NCBI GenBank assembly: GCA_019096195.1
Contig: JAGTXK010000170.1
Coordinates: 1-38,967 of the forward strand
DNA: 38,967 bases
Reading direction: 5' to 3'
DNA from: Boletus sp. NGJ
Lineage: Eukaryota; Basidiomycota; Agaricomycetes; Boletales; Boletaceae
A program made the translations under genes and the position numbers. The notes under the pieces were generated by a model that was not told the DNA's origin, searched no databases, and was given only the letters and a program-made list of their open reading frames with translations. Shown here piece by piece: positions 1 through 11,060 of this stretch (within the stretch, counting starts at the first letter, position 1; each line of letters starts with the position of its first letter).

Positions 1-87
1 CCCGCTGTCAATGATCTGGCGGCAATTCTGGCTGTGTACGGCTGCGCCATGGCTGGTTTAGCCATGCAGAACGTAAGGTATGACTGA
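1..87 (+). CDS. possible 3' end of a host gene, cut by window edge
   Basis: Frame 1 is open from the first base for 28 codons and stops at 85-87 (TGA). It encodes a small, Ala/Gly/Met-rich hydrophobic tail (contains AAILAVYGCAMAGLAMQ). The DNA here is CpG-rich, unlike the transposon DNA that follows, which suggests a host gene. A GTAAGG at 73 could instead be an intron donor, which would move the stop. No family is recognised, and the frame may be a chance one. Confidence 0.3.
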   Translation, partial: PAVNDLAAILAVYGCAMAGLAMQNVRYD

Positions 88-576
88 CGTGAGGCGTCAA
101 TGCCAACGTTCTCGGTCGTATAAAGCAGTGTTGGAAGAGTCATGTGCCCACCCGTGGAAAGCACGAAACCATGAATGGTGTCGTCCACGGCGGATTGCCG
201 CGGGGACTGCGGCAGCCCGAAAGGCCGAACGGATGGGTACGTATCGGAGTTTGAATGGGACTTAAATTGTACAATTCACACGATTTACTCCGATTTACAG
301 CGAGTATTTATTTCGGAGTTTCAATTTACTGTACTTTTCACACGAGTTGGCCACGTGGGAAAATTAGTCTTCGAAACGCGCTCTATCTTTCATCGACTGC
401 GCCTGCTCAACGACTCACCAGATTTCGTCGGAAAGGATACCGTTCGACTCGGATGCAGCCAGTGATCCTGTTTCGTGTTGTCCGATTGAGATTGAATGAA
501 TTTTGGTGTTTTTGGTATTTTCAGGCTCGGAGTTCTGTGCCTCAGAAGGATACTGACCTCCAACAGTCTTGTAGGC
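88..576. other. CpG-rich spacer without a recognised gene
   Basis: No open frame here resembles a known protein. The stretch keeps many CpG dinucleotides, like the SNARE island at 24-26 kb and unlike the repeats. Between about 245 and 350 there is an imperfect direct repeat in which a CGGAGTTT motif is followed by a TGTAC and a TTCACACGA-like motif. It may be the 3' flank of the gene at the left edge. Confidence 0.35.
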
Positions 577-813
577 ATGCAGAAAGGCCGGAAAACCAGC
601 CCAGAGGTACAATGGGCTATTGTCCGACTGTCAAGGATCATTCTGCATGATGAAATCAGCATGGGGCTGGATGTATCTACATGCACCATCAGATGAGTAC
701 TTTCTCATTTTTAGACACATGGGACAATCCAAGAGTGTTCAGATGCAGCAGAGAAGAAGGGAGATGAGAGCAAAAAAAAGCCAAACTGGCATCTGTAAGA
801 TGTTAACATTGAG
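577..813 (+). pseudogene. N-terminal fragment of a Tc1/DDE-type transposase
   Basis: From the ATG at 577 the frame reads a basic start (KGRKTSPEVQW) followed by a helix-turn-helix-like segment ending in VSTCTIR. It then hits stops but continues recognisably as a linker and a DVNIE segment near 800-813. This order resembles the N-terminal DNA-binding part of fungal Tc1-like (DDE_3) transposases. A GTATGT donor at 814 and a CAG acceptor at 877 could be the remains of an intron. The DDE catalytic domain is absent: sequence after about 880 is unrelated repeat DNA. The family assignment is from memory of fungal homologues and is moderate at best. Confidence 0.45.
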
Positions 814-902
814 GTATGTGATAAATTTGTCTGCCTCTGTGTGTTCTGATATGACATCACAGTTTCTTCTTCATCAGTAAATCCAGGGGTAGCTGTCCAG
901 TA

Positions 903-920
903 CTGTCCAGTACTGGACAG
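903..920. repeat. 18-bp perfect palindrome
   Basis: CTGTCCAGTACTGGACAG is its own reverse complement, and a further half copy (CTGTCCAGT) lies directly upstream at about 894-902. It sits between the truncated transposase and the 28-bp minisatellite, and may be a terminal motif of a small element. Confidence 0.6.
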
Positions 921-1002
921 TGTCATAGTGTTCATAGTGAGGGTCCATGTGGACAGTACTCTTACAGCACTGTCATCATAGTCATAGTATGCTATAGTAC
1001 CT

Positions 1003-1114
1003 CATAGTGTTGGTGGGAGTCATAGCATTTCATAGTGTTAGTGGAAACCATAGTACCTCATAGTGTAGGTGGAAACCATAGTGCCTCATAGTGTAGGTGG
1101 AAACCATAGTGTCA
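1003..1114 (+). repeat. 28-bp minisatellite, four copies
   Basis: Four head-to-tail 28-bp units start at 1003, 1031, 1059 and 1087. Each begins CATAGTGT and contains a GTGG...CATAG core. The last three differ by only a few bases and the first is more diverged. Looser CATAGT motifs extend left to about 925. Confidence 0.85.
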
Positions 1115-2257
1115 CCTCAGGCATAGAACTACACACATCACTCATCACAGTAATGTCAAAACAGTGTATGGATATTAGACACCAAAAGCACATGTTACTC
1201 TAATCAAGGTTGACATCATAATACTCATGGTCACTATCATCACCATCTTCAGAGTCCCTATGAGTCATACCACCAGCCCTAATACCAAATACATCAGTGT
1301 GATAAACATATAAGAAGGAGCAAAGAACATACACCCCTGTGTGTGCAATCTCACAACATATCTGTTGAAACTTACAATAATGTACCTCATGCCCCTCGAG
1401 CTGGATCACCAGTTCATTGTACTTTTTCCATTGCAATGATGACTGTCATGACTGAAAAGAGGAAACTTTGCCTTGCCATTAAGGAAATACCCATTAAGAA
1501 TGCATTGTATCTGAAAAATAATGTTAGAGGAATGATATTAGATACACAGGACTTACCACAGTGACCACAAATGTCAGTGCATACTTTGGTATCTGCATTG
1601 AAAACTCTGGGTGAACATTGCTGATATGCTTATCATAACTGTAAAAAAACACATAAATGAGTTTCCGAACAGCAGGGTGCCCAAAATTATTACTGTGGCT
1701 CTAAAAAAAATCAACAATAGAAGATGGAGTATGTGTGGTCATACCTCAGGATCTTTGCCTCTGTGTGCAAACAATGCCTTCTTGATCAGACGCTCAGCCA
1801 CATGCTTAATATGTTTGCATGTGTCAACCTTTGAAAGTCGACTCCCTAAGGGGGGGAATATATCATAGTGTGCCCACACTAAACTCACCACAGCCTTCTT
1901 TAGCTTACCACACCAAGATGTAAGGTCTTTAAACAGCTATGAAATATCAGCGAGGTTTAAGGTTCATGTCAGAACACGTACAAGCTCACACATTTGTTGC
2001 TAATACTTTAGGTAGTAGCCTTTTTCAACCGTTTGATTCATGCATCTCCACCTCTGTATGGTCATTGTGATGGCATCCAATATGAAACCATGTATTGCTG
2101 CTTTCCTCTGTGGCCAAGGATTGTGAATGGCAACATATATGTGAGTCTTGATTTTACAATCTTCCAGGAAGTCCATCCATTTGGGTGGATAGAACCCAAG
2201 TTGCATTGGGTCCATGCAATGTTCCTGCTTTGTGTTCTTCGAGTAGCATCTTTCCCT

Positions 2258-3173
2258 TGTTACACCATGTAACAAATAACATGTTCCCAAGTAATCAACC
2301 CTGTATAATTACTAGACTAGCCGGACTTGAGGAGAAAATACCTCCCGAGGCCCAAAGGTTCCTTAGACTGGGGACCAATGGCTAGCTTTAATGTAGAGCC
2401 TCCCTTGGGGTTGGAGCTGCTACTCTATGACTGATGTCGGAGTCTTGGACTTTGAGGATGGTGGCGCAATCTGAAAGAAGGGCAGACCTATCCTATATGG
2501 AGGTCAGTGGCAGAGTCCTGACCAATACAGGTGCCAGTGACGGAGTCCTGGGCTTATACAGGCCAACCTCTATTGGCGTTGGAGTTGCCGTTGGCTAGCG
2601 ACGTGAGTGGATGGCGACGAGGCCACACAAGTGTGAAGTGATGAGGAAGACAATCACAAGCACTGTGGTGATCACCTCCAGAGTGGGCACAGGCTTCTGA
2701 GGTGAAGTGGAACCAAAGGGTGGGTAGATTACATGAGAAGTTGTGTAGATCTAGATTAGAGTTACATGAAGGGCAAACGCCCATATATATAGACCTCCCC
2801 AATCTAGGGCAGGCTTCCTATCGTATATGGTAATATTCTGTCTGCAACAGAATATTACCATAAGAGATCAACACATCAGTCAAATGAGGAAGTTGGAATA
2901 TTAGGCTGTGTACGAGAGAACACAGCTGGGGAGGCAATGTCTATTGATCAAATCAGAGGTGAAATGCATATATCAATGAAATGGGAAATGAGCTATGTCA
3001 TGGTCGAAACAGGTATCTCCTAGAAAGGGAGTTCTGAATGAGGTGATGCCTATGTTGGTATTGTGGGGGAATCCCAGAAGAATCCCTGGTCAGAGTCAAG
3101 GAAGAGGTCATCCCATAGTCCTGGAGGGGGTGAGGGAAGAGAAAAAGATGTACCCCCTTCCCTAACCATAACA
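2258..3173 (-). mobile_element. solo gypsy LTR (copy 1), minus orientation
   Basis: Read on the minus strand, the 916-bp block starts TGTTATGG, has the purine/pyrimidine patch GAAGGGGGTA near its start, and ends TGTAACA. It matches the blocks at 14209, 18242 and 27246 along its length, including the TATATATA promoter-like region and the shared GTTAAAGCTAGC / GGTCCCCAGTC segment near the 3' end. Flanking 5-mers are TCCCT (2253-2257) and CCCCT (3174-3178), a target-site duplication with one mismatch. No internal gypsy region adjoins it, so it is a solo LTR. Open frames inside it (such as 2998-3327 minus) are not genes. Confidence 0.9.
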
Positions 3174-3334
3174 CCCCTAGAGTGCTGCATACTGTTTTCA
3201 CTTTCTTCATTGTCGTCCACAGCTGGGTTCTGCTGCTGTGGCACTGCATGTTGCTGCAAATGCTGTAGTTGAGCAGGAGACAGAGGTTTGGGGCAGTGGT
3301 TTTTGGAGTAATGTGCTTCAAAAACATTTGTGTC

Positions 3335-3381
3335 CTGTGAAAATTTTATTAACATTAATATTTTAAGGAATCGATCCTTAC
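3335..3381 (-). other. 47-nt intron in the decayed gene
   Basis: On the minus strand the segment begins GTAAGG and ends TTTTCACAG. Removing it joins two stretches in the same reading frame at phase 0, which supports the strand and frame chosen for the pseudogene. Confidence 0.7.
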
Positions 3382-3923
3382 CTTGTTTACTTCCCTTGGT
3401 GGTTGTGTGTCAACTTCACCTTCTGTCTGAGATTCATTGATAGCTTCGTCTTCCATCTATGTTCAAGTGAGTATCTGTGCACAATACAATGGTTACCTAG
3501 TATGCATGTTGCCAAAACCATCCCCTTCCATATCATTATCCTCATGGTTGGACACCAGCCTGGGATCATTACCACCCTCTTTGTTACTGCTTGAAGACTC
3601 TTCAGATTCAGAGTCTTCACAAATGGGGACTTCCTCTTCATCACCACCATCATCACCTGGCAGGCACTTAGGTTCGTCTGAGCTAGTCAGCTTTTCCACT
3701 TCTTTGGCCTGGCTGTTACCCTGATGCAGCATCCTGTCCCTCTGTAAGGCTTGCTGTTTCCATTCTTCAGCAATGATCCTTGAATCCCTGGCCAGTGTGG
3801 GCTGCTCAAGAGCAAACATGTCATCTGCCGGCTATGGACATGCCATGGTTAGGTGACTGTGCCTATACAATGGAACTCACTAACTGGAATCCAAACCTTG
3901 AAATCAGCTTAGCCACTTTGGAG

Positions 3924-4240
3924 GCCACCACATATTGAGCAGCTTGAGGGTTCCCAGACTATTGTCATCAAAATGACTGTGTTGAGCATGGACATTGAGG
4001 TATATCACTTACCCTACTCATCTGCTTCAGGTGTTCATGGGCCACCACATGTTGAGGTGGTGGCAGGTCTCTAGACTGTCATTATCAAAGTGAATGTGTT
4101 GAGTGCAAATGTTGAACATGAGATATATGGCTTACTCTATCTGTTTGCTGCCTCTGGTTTTCATAGGCTGCCAGATGTTGAGGAGGTGGGTGAGGCTGTT
4201 GTCATTGTGGAGGCAGTGAGTGAGGTTGAGGATTGAGGCC
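3924..4240 (-). repeat. three tandem exon-plus-intron units
   Basis: Three imperfect direct repeats start at about 3924, 4041 and 4167 (spacing about 117 and 126 bp). On the minus strand each contains a 60-63 nt exon of 20-21 codons, preceded by an AG acceptor. Two are followed by a GTAAG donor. The peptides share a P-Q-(H/A)-(H/L/Q)-V/A-A core, for example PPPQHVVAHEHLK and PPPQHLAAYENQR. Two of the exons begin and end at phase 0, so copies could be added without breaking the frame. Confidence 0.6.
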
Positions 4241-4524
4241 CAGTGAAAAATGGACATCACCATTTCAACCCAGGCATATTGGCAACGATCAATTAGATTA
4301 CCATAGATGGATATTGTAGGGAAATCATGCAAAATCTATTGAGAAATATGAAGTAGATACTAATTGATTACCATATACGACTTGCTTGACAAGATGATTG
4401 TGACTCAAGTCAAGACCCAAACAATCTACTGAAATATTGCCCTACCTACCAGGCTATCAGTACATCAGCCTATCAATTGATACCTCTTGTTTCAAGGTCT
4501 TTCATCCCTACTGCTACTTCCTAG

Positions 4525-7500
4525 ATGCCTGATCTCAGGTGGTGTATTTGCTGCAAGTACTGTGGACAATGTCACAGGCAGGTTGCAAGACAGACATGGT
4601 TCAGACACCTGCAAGAGGCAAATGATGATGAGAAAGACACCATATAAAATGCCAGCCTGACTCTATCTGACGAATTTCATGCCATGATAGGCCTGCAAAA
4701 CACTTGAGTGCATGAAGAAGATGTGGAGGACAGTCCTGCAAGACTTTTGCAACGTTGCCACACAGAAGTTGATCAGGTTTGTCATTACACTGACTTCTAT
4801 CAAGTGCTTGCAAACAGAACTTGAATATTCTACACCACTGGTAGGAGCCTGAACCCCAACTACCGTTTCACTGGCAAGGCCAGTCTAAGCCACTGGGCCC
4901 AAACCAACTAAATCCCCCTGTCAAGCAGCAGGAACCTCCTCCAAGTCAAAATGAGCAGGTACAGCCTGAGAATGAGCATGTGTACCCTGAAACCAGGCAG
5001 GCTCTCCCTGAAAATAAGCTGATACCTCCAGGACATGATCATGACCCTCCCAATCCCCCCCTTTGCCCTCTAAGTCCATTCCCTGGTGTACCATTGGCCC
5101 AACATGATCACAGTCTACTTGATCTTGACCTTTAAGAACTCACACAACTCACCCAACTTGACTTCCTCCAACACAATCTTTCATTCATACAGAATGTGCA
5201 CAATGCATCTCTGGATGATGAAGGAACTGGGCTTACCCCTGAAATACTCAAACAACTCCATAATCCATCTAAGTCCACCCCTGAAATAGAGGACCCCCTT
5301 CTTGAGCTCATGCTGACCATCTTACTTGCGCTCGAACATTCCTCTCAGGAAATGTATGAGAAGACTCAGTTAGTGATTCAGAAATGTTTCCCCAACTCCA
5401 AGGTCCCATCTTTCTACCATGCCAAAACTGCACTTGCAGACATTACTGGAATTAAAGCCATGACTCACCACATGTGTCCAAACTCATGTCTTGCCTACAT
5501 TGGACCACATGCTGACTATGAGATATACCCAAATTGTGACAAGTGTCATTTTGACCAAATCAAGCTTCAACGATCATGTGGACGTGTCAAGGTTCCTCAT
5601 GTGGTCTTCAACACAATTCCATTGGCTCTACAACTTCAGGCTCTTTTCAGAATCTATAGAACTGCTCAGAAGATGAAATACCAAGAGCAACATACCCAGA
5701 AGATTTATGAGGAGCTCCTTCAAAATGAAGGCTTTGTTGATGCCTATAATGATGTCCTGACTGGGAGCACATATCTAGATGCCGTTTGCAATGGCAAAAT
5801 TGAGCTGGATGATATGCTATTAATCCTCTCGATTGATGGTGCACAGTTATACGAGAGCACTCCAACTGCTGGATCTATATTTGAATCATGCTCGAGCACT
5901 CGCCTGACGAACATTATAAGAAGAAACATATATTCACAGGTGCAATTATTCCTGGACCCAATAAACCCAAGTTTATTGAGTCGTTTCTTTACTCTGGCTT
6001 CCATCATGTATCAGCAGTTTAGTGTGAAGGACTTACCATCTGGGATGCTTCCATTGACTGAACTTACACTTCAAACCTCTTCTTGATCCTTGCCTGTGCC
6101 AACAGACCTGGCCTCCTTTGCCTGAGTAACCTTGTAGGCCACTCAGGCAAACAAGGCTGCTGTATGTTTTGTCCCATCAAAGGATGTCGCAAACTGAATA
6201 GTTCACAGTATTACCCAGTGCTCCTGCAGCCGAATAATTATTGAGTCAATGGTTGCCTTCACCCTGATATCAGCCCCTACAACATTGCTCCTAGCACCTT
6301 GAGTGACTATGTGAAGAAACTCAAAACTCTAATGGCAGCTCCTAATCAGGCCCAATACAAAAAGCAACATCTAGAAACTGGTATTGTTGGGCCTAGTTTT
6401 CTCCTTGGACTACAACCTGAACATATACTTGGCATTTCTAAGTGTTTCTCTTCAGAAATCATGCACCTTGTGGGTGCAAACCTGGTCTTCTTGTTTACTG
6501 ACCTATGGCAAGGCAAAATCAACTGTGATCGCACCAATAGTAAAGACACATGGGACTGGATGGTCCTTGTTGGAGAAACATGGCAAAAACATGGCTGTGA
6601 CATTGCAAACTGCAAACCACACCTTCCAGGCTCATTTGATGTTGCCCCTCGCAATCCTGCAGAGAAAATAAATTCATGGTATAAGGCAATGGAGTATATT
6701 ACATGGCTATATGCTCTTTGTCCAGCTCTCCTCCACAATGTCCTTCCTGAAAAGTACTGGCGAAACTTCTGCAAATTTGTTGCAGCACTGCAAATCATGT
6801 CCCAATATAGAATCACCTCTAAAGACCTTACTCATGCACATGAACTCTTTGCAGAATGGGAACTTGAATTCAAAACAATTTATTATCAGCGTCAGGTCAA
6901 CTGAATACATTTTATCTGCCTCTACATTCACCTTGTCAACCATCTTGCTATAGAAGCAACATGTGTTGGAGCATGTATTTGCTCCTCTCAGTGGACTATG
7001 GAACAGACAATTGAGAATCTTAGCCAAGAAATATGTCAACTGTCCGACCCATTTTCAAATCTTGCCCAGCAAGGCATTTGACACTGCTAGGTCAACACAT
7101 TCAAGGCACTGTTCCCATATCTAGACCCACCTGAAAACCTTTGTCCACGTGGATCTGAGGATGTTGATAATGGTTTTATCTTGCTCAGGAGACAGGATAG
7201 GTGCCCCATTAGTGGTTCTAATAATAAACATAGAGTAATCTCAGAATTTCTTGGGCGACCAGCACCAAAGTATTGACAATGGGCACAGCTTCATCTTCCG
7301 AATTGACAGATAGCTTGATCCCTTTGGATGGAGTCCCAGAAGTCATTAGGTGAAATTTGAGTAGCACGTCATGTTAAAGTCAGTTGATTTCCTATTTTTA
7401 TGGCTCAATTTAACTCGACATAGATATGTCTTAATGGGTGATAATGCTTTGCAAAAGTACAATATTTCGTCTAACTTGCAGTTGAAGTTGATGATATACC

Positions 7501-7840
7501 CCCAAATCAACTACTTGGTCCCCCAGAATGTTGGTGCTTTGTGAACCTTGCACTCGTCCTTCTCTTTTCTGAAAGCCATCCTGAACTCTTTGCATTATCA
7601 CATAGAACCCTTATAACATGCACATCACTAGGGCAGCCAAGTCTCTGCCTCATAGATGTCAATGACATCCTTTCAGTTGTTGGTGTGGTGCCCCACTCAC
7701 TGACATTACTTTCCAGAATTGTTGAGAACAGATTCTTTGTTGTGGAAAAGAGTGGTCTTGAAATTGCATGCTCTGGGTCTGAAGTGGATGATGATGGTGG
7801 TGATGGTGGCAACGACATTGATGGTAATGAAGGTAATTGA
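4525..7840 (+). pseudogene. Plavaka-type (CACTA/Tnp2) transposase, decayed
   Basis: An almost full-length transposase can be followed across frameshifts and stops. It begins at 4525 with a zinc-binding-like segment (CICCKYCGQC ... H). The 296-residue open stretch at 5196-6086 contains MCPNSCLAYIGPH and the SIDGAQLY motif typical of basidiomycete Plavaka transposases. A segment near 6080-6240 corresponds to the conserved VGHSGKxGC / YYPVLL region. The 201-residue stretch 6299-6904 follows, with PEKYWRNFCK. Then come an SSQWTMEQTIENL segment near 6985-7030, an RWARLRLPNGQ-like segment (as QWAQLHLPN) near 7275, and the C-terminus at 7541-7840 (IDVNDILSVVGVVPH), which ends in an acidic Asp/Gly tail. 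The family is a DNA cut-and-paste transposase. This copy cannot be active. Terminal inverted repeats were not found. Confidence 0.85.
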
Positions 7841-7929
7841 GAATGCTTAGAAATGTTATGAGTATTGTATATGATGAAGTGTAGAGCATACAGAATACAT
7901 CAAGTTGCAGGCTACTATGAAGAGGTCAT

Positions 7930-9321
7930 TTGTCTGATATATTGATAATGTACCCATGCAGCATCTACTCTCTACCTCCTACCATCATGATGTTGTCATT
8001 GGGCTCACCATTTGAGTCAACAATGCTCACTCCCCTTACAATACCAAACTTTTCTAATAATTCACTTCCACATTCTTTTCCTAAGAGCTTTCCTCATGAT
8101 GAGATTTTCAACGGCTCGCTTCAGGTTTCTCATATCATGAACCACACCACACCAAGACAACTCAAGTCAATGTACACTCAAGATAACTCTGCACATTTTC
8201 CAGGTCTTTTATCACATCAAGAATTCAATAGTGATGTAAGTATACTAATTTGACTTCGCATTTGTTTTGATGATTTCAATAGCATGCATATGTATACTAC
8301 GAGCAGAAGATTCAGCAACTTCAGGCAGAAAATACAAGATTGGCTGCAGAGAACATAGAACTATGAATATCCATTGCATTCAAGTCAGTTTATAAGTGAG
8401 CTGTGATATTTCTGGCACATATATGCACTGATTTCAAAGTTTGGTTTTGCCTTCAGGCATGCTTTTAATCATCTTACCACCTCAATCCATGTTAATCCAG
8501 ATCTGAACAATCTACCCAGTGACTGAATCGGTGCCTTGTATCAGCCTCTGCCTATTCTGACACAGCCATTGCCTCCAATCAACAAATCAGACCACCCATG
8601 TATTCAATTTTGGAGCCAGGCCAACTTCAAGAAATGGGAGAAGGGTCCAGAAGCATAGGCCACCATCGCAGACCATAGGTCACTACCATATCTCAAAAAC
8701 TATGACAGTGATCCACTTCCTGAAGCAACGATCATGGCTATCCTCAAGAAGATGCATGCCATCTGGAAAGGTCTTAAATGCCACTCACTCGCCCCCAAGA
8801 CCTGGGGAAATGTGGCTGATTTCGTGAAGAATTTGTCCTATGTGGAGGTAGTGTGAGACTTCCCACAAATGGGCTTATGTGACAACTTTTGGAAGGTGGA
8901 CACCATCACAACTGCGCAGTATTCCTCTTGGGCTCAGACCCACCTAAAGGAGGGTAAGTGTAAGGTAAACATCAAATCTGAACCATTACTACAACTCAAT
9001 TTGAGCATGTCTGAGCCTAAGAAGCTCAAGCTTGACTCTGACCCAAGTATTTCCCTGTCTTTCACACCCATGAATCTCGACAGCTTGAACACAAGTTCCT
9101 CTCAGGCTCAGGCTGTACTCCACTCTGGCTCTGCTTCTAGCCCCCCTGACCCCCTTGCAAACTTCTCTGCTGGATCAAATGCAAGTGCAAATTCTCCTGT
9201 GTCCTCCACCATAGGCGATACCTTGAGCCTATACAATCACATTGTTCCATACTATATGACAAGCCTGCTTGCAAAAGAGCTGATCAGTATGGATGGCCCA
9301 AGGTGGGCCCAAGGTATGTAA
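7930..9321 (+). pseudogene. decayed fungal orphan-family gene (copy A)
   Basis: Coding exons are joined by two plausible introns: 8236-8282 (GTAAGT...AATAG) and 8396-8456 (GTGAGC...CTTCAG). The first exon is Ser/Pro-rich. The second encodes a coiled-coil-like heptad stretch (QKIQQLQAENTRLAAEN). The third contains DHPCIQFW, then LAPKTWGNV and LCDNFWKVDTITTAQYSSW, a pattern I recall from many uncharacterised agaricomycete proteins. Ser-rich low-complexity sequence follows to the stop at 9321. Stops at about 8365, 8522, 8656 and 8856 break it. A related copy lies on the minus strand at 36.2-37.9 kb. Its 3' end runs directly into the minisatellite. Function unknown. Confidence 0.55.
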
Positions 9322-9339
9322 GAAACATGAGAGACAGTC

Positions 9340-11060
9340 GGGCCCGAGTGAGAAGGGCATTTGTAGACAATGGGGGGCCTGAATGCATGTATAATCAACA
9401 TGTGGTCATTGCAAATACATGGGCCTGAGTCAAAGTGAGTTCATTAGCCAGGTGCAGGCACAATCTGTGTGGGGTATGAGGGAACCGACCAGGCCTGAGT
9501 GATACTGGTTGTGACAGATATGTGCAGGTCTGAAGAGTAGTGAGTGTGATGGATGTAGGAGGGCCCGAAAAGCTCTGAGTAGGATGGGATCGTGCAGGCC
9601 CAAGTAATGAGTACGCTTGACATGGATGGGCTCAAGTGGCCATGACAGGTGGAACATTATGTACAGGCAGGCCTGTATGCTACTGATGCCTGAAGGCTAC
9701 AAGTGGGCCTGAGTGGGTGTGACTGCTGGTACATTGGGTACAGGCAGGCCCAAGTGTGACCAATACATGATGACAACAGGCAGATCTGCCAATTGATGAC
9801 TCTGTGTATGATGGGAATGGACAGGCCCATGGAACCATGAGTATGTTGGATACTGGCAGGCCTGAGTGGAGGTGACTGCCAGCACATTTGGTACAGGCAG
9901 GCCTATGAGTCACAAATGCACAATGGGTACAGTTAGGCCCAAGGATTGATGACTCATGGTATGATGAGTACATGCAGGCACGAGTGCTACTAGGCAGAAT
10001 GGGAATGGGGGGCCCACATATTACTGATGCAGAATGGTGATGGGTGGGCCTGAGCATTCTTCCATGTGATGCATACGTACTGGCCTGAGGTGTCAAGGGC
10101 ATGCAGGGTGCGGACAGGCCTAAGCAGGTGTAACTGCTAGTAGAATGACTATGGGCAGGCCCATGGATTGATGACTCCGAGCACGATGGGTATGGATGGG
10201 TCCAGAGAGTCAAGGGTATGCTGGATACTGATGGGCCTGAGCAACTGTGGGTACATTGTATACTGACAGGCCCGAGTGAAGGTGACTGCTAGCATGTTTG
10301 TTGCACATGCACAATGGCTACACTCGGGCCCGAGGGTTGATGACTTGCGGTATGATGAATACGCACAGGCTCAAGGGCTACTGGGCAGGATGGGAATGAG
10401 GGGCCCATGTATCACTGATGCACAGGAGGCCCAAGTGCTCTGTCGTGCAATGGATATGTACTGGCCTGAGGTATCATAGGTGTGCTGAATGCAGGCAGGC
10501 CTGAGCAGGTGTGACTGCCAGTTTGCTGGGTATGAAGGGGCCCCTGTTCTACTGATGCCCAATGGCTATGGGCCGGCCTGAGCTGGTGTGACTGCTGGCA
10601 CATTGAGTACTGGCAGACCCAAGTGTGGCCAATGCATGATGGCTGCAGACAGGCCCATGGATTGATGACTCTGAGGATACTGACAGGCCGGAGTGGTGGT
10701 GACTGCCAGTGCAATTAGTATGGGCAGGCCCATGTGTTACAGATGCAGGATGGCTACATGTAGGGCCAAGTGTTGGTGTGTCCAAGCACACTCAGTATGT
10801 GCAGGCCTGAGGAGTCATTGGTTTGCTGGATGTGAACAGGCCCAATTAGGTGCGACTGCTAGCTTGATGGCTATGGGTGGGCTCAAGTGTGGCAGATGAA
10901 CTTTGGCTACAAACTGGCCCAACTTTGAATATAATTGTATAGGCTAGCCCAAGTAATGGGTATATGGATGTGATTGGTACATCCAGGTGATTGTGCAGCT
11001 GAGTGTGATGACTATGGGCAGGCTCAAGTATTACTGGTGGGTCCTGGCTCCTGTGGTAGT
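9340..11060 (+). repeat. degenerate ~35-bp minisatellite with higher-order structure
   Basis: About 1.7 kb consists of degenerate monomers of roughly 33-37 bp sharing a core like GGTA-N-GCAGGCCCRAGTG, with frequent GATGACT and GTGACTGC starts. Monomers recur in a fixed order at longer spacing. The block starting GTGACTGC at 9719 matches those at 10124 and 10588, and the block at 9868 matches that at 10281. This gives a higher-order period of about 400-460 bp. Long open frames on the minus strand here (for example 9680-10213) are by-products of the repeat. Confidence 0.85.

Larger units (their letters stand above)
1200..4240 (-). pseudogene. decayed multi-exon gene, possibly DUF6532-like, split by a solo LTR
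   Basis: Read on the minus strand from about 4240 to a stop near 1200. The 5' part has short repeated exons, then an exon (3819 to about 3500) encoding an acidic Asp/Glu/Ser-rich stretch. A short exon beginning MEDEAINESQ follows, then a 47-nt GT-AG intron at 3335-3381, and a Gln-rich exon interrupted at 3174 by an LTR. The frame resumes at 2257 with a WMDFLEDC segment, and later shows HPAVRKLIYVFFYSY and IPKYALTFVVTV segments before the acidic C-terminus. The C-terminal half resembles an uncharacterised basidiomycete domain that I recall as DUF6532; this is from memory and uncertain. Several in-frame stops (one near 2000, others in 1440-1900) show it is dead. Function unknown. Confidence 0.5.

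Noticed and set aside
1003-1114. CRISPR-like array
   Set aside because: The units are contiguous without spacers and the organism is eukaryotic by intron and gene evidence.
2998-3355. Two overlapping minus-strand open frames of 109 and 101 residues
   Set aside because: Most of each falls within solo LTR 2258-3173; only the part above 3174 belongs to an older exon.
6346-6816. 156-residue minus-strand open frame
   Set aside because: It is the antisense shadow of the Plavaka transposase frame 6299-6904.
7659-7889. His-rich minus-strand open frame
   Set aside because: It is the antisense of the Asp/Gly-rich tail of the Plavaka transposase.
9680-10213. 177-residue minus-strand open frame and others in 9430-10791
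   Set aside because: They lie wholly within the minisatellite; the repeated Pro/His/Ser/Ala peptides come from the DNA repeat and have no start context or homology.
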